Positions 58,422-64,000 of a stretch of DNA of 64,000 nt are shown in pieces. Position numbers and translations under genes: made by a program. How positions within the stretch are numbered: position 1 is the first letter of the stretch; each line of letters begins with the position of its first letter. Under the pieces are notes generated by a model. It made no database searches and was not told where the DNA came from. It saw only the letters and a list, made by a program, of their open reading frames with translations. The stretch is from Amorphophallus konjac. Taxonomy: Eukaryota; Streptophyta; Magnoliopsida; Alismatales; Araceae. The stretch covers positions 46,308,458 to 46,372,457 of the forward strand of contig CM040126.1 in assembly GCA_022559845.1 (NCBI GenBank). The letters run 5' to 3'.

Positions 58422-60515
58422 GAATCTATTTTGCAGGGGTACCTAGAGGTCGAAGAAATTAATAAACATTGGGATCTCAAGGTGAGGAAGAAAATGATTT
58501 GTTTTAAAATTTTTGTCTCACATGGTTCTCTTTGAAAAAATCTGAAAAAGGTAAAATTTATGTTTCGAGAAAAAATGCTTCCAACTTAGTTCACTGGTTA
58601 TGGTATCTTTTGGAAATCTTGAGAATTTTTGAGTTCCATGTCAGAATGACTTGATCACTTCTGTTTTTACTCCATGTGAATAAATTCTATCTTCAAATGC
58701 TTTACTCTTCTCATAAAGTGTTTTCACACTTATAAGCAACTCCTGAAATAATGATATGTTTGTGAACTCTATGTTTAGACAAATTGGACATACTTCTCTA
58801 TTTCACATCTTGTGAATATGTCTAGTTTTTGAATGCTATGTTCTGTGCATAAAGTCTTTCACACTTTTACACGCATCTTGTAAATAATGGTTCACTCTTG
58901 CATATACAGCTTACACGCTTAGTTGCATGATACTCATTGCACATATCATACATATCTTTTCATACTTGTGAATATGAAAAAATTTTCAATCACATCTTCA
59001 AGTTACATGCATATACTTGCATATACTTCATATTCGTGTGCTTGATTGCTATGATTTTTCGGTATATAAAATGGTGTTTGTGGAAGGTTGGATTATGTCT
59101 AGCCGGAAGCTTTCACTATGCATGATGGTGGTCTTCGGAGCTATGTTCCCCGCCGCGTACTGAAAATCACTTTGTTTGAATAGTTTGCTATATCCTTGCT
59201 TGAATGCATGTATATAATTTTAGAACACAATTCCTTGCAAATCTTCTAAGACCTCACCTCCTTGCTATATAAAATGTAGTGATTTTAATAATTTGTGAAA
59301 AGTGACATATACAAAGGAGGATGATTCATTTCAACTGTGCATACATTTAGGGGGAGTCATAACTGTGTATAGGCAAATTCATCTTCTACATCCAAAGTAA
59401 TTACCCATACATTATTCCAAAATGATGCATATGACTTTGATTGATAAGGATTTCAGAAATTCTTTTTAACACTTCATGGGAAATAAATTTCTACATGAAA
59501 ATTGAGAGAATCGTGAGGAAAAAGCTGCCTACCCCGCATGCTTAAATAAGTGGTATGTCTAACTGAGTAGCCGGGAATCCCCACTGAAATAAATGAAGAA
59601 ACTCGCGTCGAAAGGTGAAACAAAATCCACATTTTGTGATGAATCCTAGTAAGCCGGGAAACCCCATTGAGACACATGAGGTGACTCGCGCCGAACAGTG
59701 AAATCCAATAAAAGAAAAATAAAAAGGGGTTGAGCGAAGCTACCAATAGTCGAGGATCAAAATGGAAGTGTAGGAAAGAAATAACCCTCTAGTGTTTTCT
59801 AGAAACTCTGCTAATATCCATATAAACTTGAAGTTCATTGCTCATTTACATAAATTTTAATTGGGTATTTTTGTGATGATTGTATATCTTGAATTTGTTC
59901 TTATCATGGCTTATGTAGTACCTTGCATATATGAATGCACTACCTTTTTTGATTATGGTTCATATCTCACATTTTGATTTTGAATCAACTGTTCTTTTAC
60001 TATCCCCTTACCCCATTAAGGGGGAGCTATAGTATTGTATGTGTGCTTAACTCCAATGCATGCTTGCTTGCTTGCTTGCTTGCATACTTCATTTCACATT
60101 TAAGTTTGCATAGATGCATCTTTAGGTTACATAATCCCATTGTCTGTTGGCTTTTGTTCTTGACAATTGGGGGAGAATAATGTGCTTTTTAGCATTATAC
60201 ACTATGTGCATAGCTAGGTTTTATTTCTGCATATAGGTTAGTTAAATCACACACTTGTGAAAAATTAGTTTTACATATAACAAAAATTTACAAAAATTGT
60301 GCCTTTGTAATTATTTCACATGTCTCCTGATTGCACATCAAATTCCACACTTTTGATTGCTTCTTAGTTTATACACCTTTCTCTCATGGTAGGTGTATTG
60401 CTGGGTTCTTGCTCTACTTTTTGAATCTTCATATCTATTCCCTGAGTCCCCCATTTTTTTGCTAATGACAAAGGGGGAGAGAACTTTAAAATTGTCACAA
60501 TATATTGTCATCATC
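58422..60515 (+). other. 3' non-coding region of Sirevirus B
   Basis: AT-rich. GGGGGAG tracts near 59349, 60018, 60167 and 60472 repeat the multi-PPT pattern of Sirevirus A. Two related units of about 65 bp (AGCCGGGAATCCCCACTGA and AAGCCGGGAAACCCCATTGA, each followed by ACTCGCGYCGAA) lie at about 59560-59705. A GCTT microsatellite is at about 60061-60085. No trace of pol. Confidence 0.8.
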
Positions 60516-60529
60516 AAAAAGGGGGAGAT
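60516..60529 (+). other. Polypurine tract of Sirevirus B
   Basis: AAAAAGGGGGAGAT directly before TGTTGGG of the 3' LTR; the same tract as in Sirevirus A. Confidence 0.93.
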
Positions 60530-63500
60530 TGTTGGGTTCTGTGCGTCCCCTCGTTGTCTTTGACAATGATTTTGATGATTCCAATATATCGTGTGTTTTG
60601 TGTTTACTTCAAATCTTGATTGTTTATGTTCAATGGCATCTTGATGATAAATAAGCTAACATGATGGTATCTTGGTTTGCAGGTGGCAGGTTGACAGTTT
60701 ATGGTCCTTCACAAACAAACATGTGAAGCTGCCTCATGCATGCTATGCATGAGACTTTGGAACAAACCTGTGAAACCTTGTGTTTTGATAATCTGCTCAT
60801 GGGGTTTTTAATGAATTCATATAAATGCTTGACATTGTGTTTCATGCATACTCAAAGTCCATACATTCTGTTTCATACATTGGCCTTCATACTTCAAGTC
60901 TATCCATTGGGCTTCATATTTCAAAGTCTGTACATTGGCCTTCATCAGCCAAGTCTGTACATTGGCCTTCATACTTCAAGTCTATACATTGGACTTCATA
61001 TTTCAAAGTCTGTACATTGGCCTTCATACTTCAAGTCTATACATTGGGCTTCATATTTCAAAGTCTGTACATTGGCCTTCATCAGCCAAGTCTATACATT
61101 GGCCTTCTTACATACAAGTCTGTACATTGGCCTTCTTACATACAAGTCTATACATTGGCCTTCTATCTTCCAAGTCTATACATTGGCCTTCAATTCAAGT
61201 CTATACATTGGGCTTCATATTTCAAAGTCTGTACATTGGCCTTCATCAGCCAAGTCTATACATTGGTTCAAGCCACCAAGTCTGTACATTGGCCTTCAAT
61301 CCAAGTCTATACATTGGGCTTCTGCCAAGTCTATACATTGTCTTGTGCCTTCAAGTTTCCAAGTCTATACATTCAGTTTCATGCATATACAAAGTGGAGA
61401 TTTGAGTTTGCTCTCAATTCATCTAATTCATGTTGGCTTGATTAAACTGTATTTGAAAAGGTGAACCTGTGAAAAATATGGTTTGGAAATATTTGAATCA
61501 GTTGTGCATATAGTTGCACTTTCAACATACTAATGTGCAGGTTCATCAAGGTTGAAATGCATTGAAGAGGTGGTATTGTGTGGATAATGCATTCAAGTTC
61601 GATTCTTCATTTGCATGGATCAAAGCATAACATGAAATTGATTTTCTAAAGGTGCGGGTTCATTAAAGTCTAGAAATCTCTGAAATCATGGTAAGAATCT
61701 TCTTATGATGGATTTCCATGTGGGGAGATTAGGCTTACTTTATGCTTCATGACTTTGGGGTTAATTGGGTTCAAATTTGTCAATTTGATAATTGTAGTTC
61801 ATATTGCATCATGCTTATGTTGATTTCTATTCTTTCATGCAATATCTGATTGGATTTGGTGTTACTTTACCAAGTGCTTTATGCATGTTCTTGAGGAGGT
61901 TCTTGAGTTGATAATATGAATAAAACATTTATGTGCCTCATACTAATGCCTTCATAATCATATTACATGTCTTTTGGGTCTTGGACTCAAAACTAGTTCT
62001 AAATGTGAATGCATGATCCAAATATTTTAATTCATGATTGGGTTTAATGGATTGCACTTTTAGATCATTGGAAATACATTTAAGAACCATTTTTCAAGGT
62101 CCCAAGATCAGTGGGTCGACCCCCCCATGCTCAATGGGTCGTCCCCTGGGCAAAACAGGTTGTTTTTAAGCTTCTGGCTGAAAGTGGGTCGACCCCCCTC
62201 TACAAGTGGGTCGACCCCCCTGTAAAATCTGCCCAGACAACATCTGTCTAGCAGATGGGTCGACCCCCCCCATGAGATGGGTCGACCCCCCCTGTTCGCA
62301 GGTCCGCGCGGCTTTTTCGTAAATTGCCGAAACCCATCCAAATGACCTCCGATTGGGCTGAAAATTTACCCTAATGCCCTTAGGTTACTAATGAACATAT
62401 TAGGGTGGTTTTGTTAGGGTTTTGCAAGGGTATTGTGGTCTTTTGCACAACTTATCCTTATGATATATATAACATGCGAATTTGGAAGAAAGTAGGTGAG
62501 GAGAGCTCTAACGTGCTATCTTTTTCTCCTTGTCTTGTAGGAAAAGAAAGAGGGAAATGAGAGGTGCTGAAGAAGAACGCGGATATCATCTACATCCGGG
62601 AGGAGTTTGAGCTCGTGATTGAAGAAAGAAAGAAGCAGATTGAAGAGAGGATCGCGTGGACGTCCTCAACATTGGAATCCGGCTACCCTCCGACTTGGGG
62701 CTTAGAGAAGATCTTCTTAAACCTCTCTCTACTCATGGGGATTCATTGTTGCATCTTGTTTGCATCCATTTGAGTCATCTATCTTTGATTTACAAGGGTT
62801 TCTATCCTTTTAGCTGAGCATAGATAAATAGTTTGGGTGTTCATTGTATATTCTTTCATTTTATCAAACTCGAAAAGTCATAGTGTATGGGCGGAGCTGC
62901 GTCTCCGTGTGCTGGGCATTATTGTGGGAAAGTTTCCCTGTGGATTGTTGTGTGTTGACGGAGCTGCGACTCCGTGTGGTTTTCAGTGTCCGGGGCGAGT
63001 TTCCCGATTTTGTGTGTGGGTGTGTGTGCTGCAGTGGCAGCTTGTTGGGGGATTTTCCCCGTGTGTGGATATTGCTGCGGAAGCAGCGTGTGTGTGTGTG
63101 GTTGGGGTTCGTCCCCGTGTTGCTACGAAAGTAGCGTGTAGTGAAGCCTTACCCGGTTGGGTGAGGGGTGGACGTAGGGAGCCCTTGTGGTCCCGAACCA
63201 CCTAAAAATCTCCGTGTCCTTTGTGATTGCCTGTGTGTTTGTCCCTTTCTTCTATCTCGCTTCACAGGTTAGTTTAATAGATTTTTACTCACTACACCAC
63301 TGCACACTGCTACTTCTTTTATTCGTACTAGGCATAATTTTCTCTAACATTTGCATTGTTATTACGAGTGAGATCGGAAAGATTGAGAGAACCTGTTAAA
63401 TCTCATATGTGTTTAGGCTAATCAAGTAGTTGATATTTAATTCCACTGTGTTCAGTAAAGAGAATTTTTTTAAATCTGCCATCTAGGTCAAGGGGACAAT

Positions 63501-63540
63501 TCAAACCCCCTTCTTGTCCGCCATCTAGTCTGGGCCAACA
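60530..63540 (+). repeat. 3' LTR of Sirevirus B (3011 bp)
   Basis: Near-identical partner of 49551-52559, with the same arrays and TATA box (62462-62473). Confidence 0.95.
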
Positions 63541-63545
63541 AGGCT
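63541..63545. repeat. Target-site duplication of Sirevirus B, right copy (imperfect)
   Basis: AGGCT, one mismatch from AGCCT at 49546-49550. Confidence 0.6.
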
Positions 63546-64000
63546 GTCCAGCTCAGACCTCACGTATGTCCTGATGAAACCTACGTATTTCTTGGCAAAG
63601 TCCCACCCGCCATAAAACCTGCTGGAATAGACCTTACGTCTGTCCTGACGAGACCTACACCCTTACATACGTCCCACCGTTGATCGACCGGCACCTCGCC
63701 CGATCAATGATGAAATCCTCTGTTCGGTTTAGACCTTACGTCTATACTGATGAGACCTATGAGACTCTTTGCATCGATATAAACCCAATATCGATGATGA
63801 AACTAACTGTTGATCGACCGGCACCTCGCCCGATCAATGATGAAGCCCTGCCAGTTTAGACCTTTCGTCTATTCTGATGAAACTTATAACACTTTCTTTA
63901 CGTCGATATAAACCCAATATCGATGATGAAATCAACTATTGATCGATCGGCACCTCGCCCGATCAATGATGAAATCCTGCCAGTTTGGACCTTTCGTCTA
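63541..64000. repeat. 3' region of V resumed: diverged units of the 126-bp repeat
   Basis: CGCCCGATCAATGATGAA recurs about every 127 bp (near 63698, 63825 and 63952), with GACCTTACGTCTATAC and ATAAACCCAATATCGATG between. Same organisation as 47760-48760 but a different sequence variant. Runs to the window edge. Confidence 0.9.

Larger units (their letters stand above)
49551..63540 (+). mobile_element. Sirevirus B: Copia-type element with gag but no pol, interrupted by Y
   Basis: 5' LTR 49551-52559, two-base spacer, initiator-Met primer site 52562-52573, gag from 52629, Y inserted at 53537, rest of gag to 58421, 2.1 kb non-coding with several GGGGGAG tracts, then AAAAAGGGGGAGAT and the 3' LTR 60530-63540. 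LTRs differ at about 45 positions by eye in 3.01 kb. No protease, integrase, RT or RNase H is present in any frame, so this copy needed enzymes from another element. It lies in the 3' repeats of V. Confidence 0.93.
34292..64000 (+). mobile_element. Element V: Tat-lineage Ty3/gypsy retrotransposon, right end beyond window
   Basis: Plus strand. LTR-like start TGTTGACACC at 34292 with TATA box and polyadenylation signal, leader to 37167, polyprotein 37168-46534, and a repeat-rich 3' region from 46535 that resumes at 63541 after Sirevirus B and runs off the window. Two RNase H domains between RT and integrase are diagnostic of the Tat group. The second LTR is not in the window, so the LTR length and V's target duplication cannot be confirmed. 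The five bases before the LTR are GAGGG. Confidence 0.85.

Noticed and set aside
58422..60515. Remnant of Copia pol in Sirevirus B
   Set aside because: No D-S/T-G, integrase, YVDD or RNase H motif was found in any frame; short frames such as 59474-59746 resemble nothing.

Overview
The window is a block of nested LTR retrotransposons from a flowering plant with a large, repeat-rich genome. The plant assignment rests on the element families: two Copia elements of the Sirevirus type, a Tekay/Del-type chromovirus, and a Tat-lineage Ty3/gypsy element with a second RNase H. I see no host gene, rRNA, tRNA or CRISPR array. Every long open frame is either retrotransposon gag/pol or a translation of LTR repeats.

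Left block (1 to about 34291), nested four deep, all elements on the minus strand. The outer layer is a decayed Tat-like gypsy gag with its leader (1-3811, possibly continuing at 33597-34291). Inside it lies element X (3817-33591, duplicated target GAGGT), with 2.09-kb LTRs, an initiator-Met primer site and a 2.1-kb interior that lacks gag, RT and integrase but encodes an odd protease-like protein. Inside the 3' LTR of X lies Sirevirus A (3871-27338, duplicated target GAGGG), with 2.93-kb LTRs. Inside the gag end of Sirevirus A lies chromovirus T (11506-22296), with 3.09-kb LTRs and an almost intact gag-pol.

Right block (34292-64000), nested three deep. A plus-strand Tat element V starts with an LTR at 34292. 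It carries one very long polyprotein (37168-46534, two in-frame stops and one frameshift) and a 3' noncoding region built of 41-bp and 126-bp tandem repeats. Its right end lies beyond the window. Sirevirus B (49551-63540, plus strand, LTRs about 3.01 kb) sits in those repeats; it has gag but no pol. The gag of B is split by Y (53537-57507, duplicated target GTGAG), a noncoding LTR element whose two LTRs differ strongly.

The most unusual content is non-coding. The LTRs carry dense arrays of short motifs, mostly upstream of the TATA box: about 18 ACGCCC/GGGCGT hairpins per LTR in T and the same hairpin type in the unrelated-looking Y, with a cluster about 143 bp upstream of the TATA box in both; and a TGTAYAGACTT motif repeated about 45-50 times in Sirevirus A and 19 times in Sirevirus B, in the same sense orientation in both. 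LTR pairs of A, T and B differ by only about 1-1.5 percent by eye, so these insertions are young. X is older, as its outer position requires. Y is the exception to this order. All elements carry stops or frameshifts, several of them consistent with cytosine deamination.
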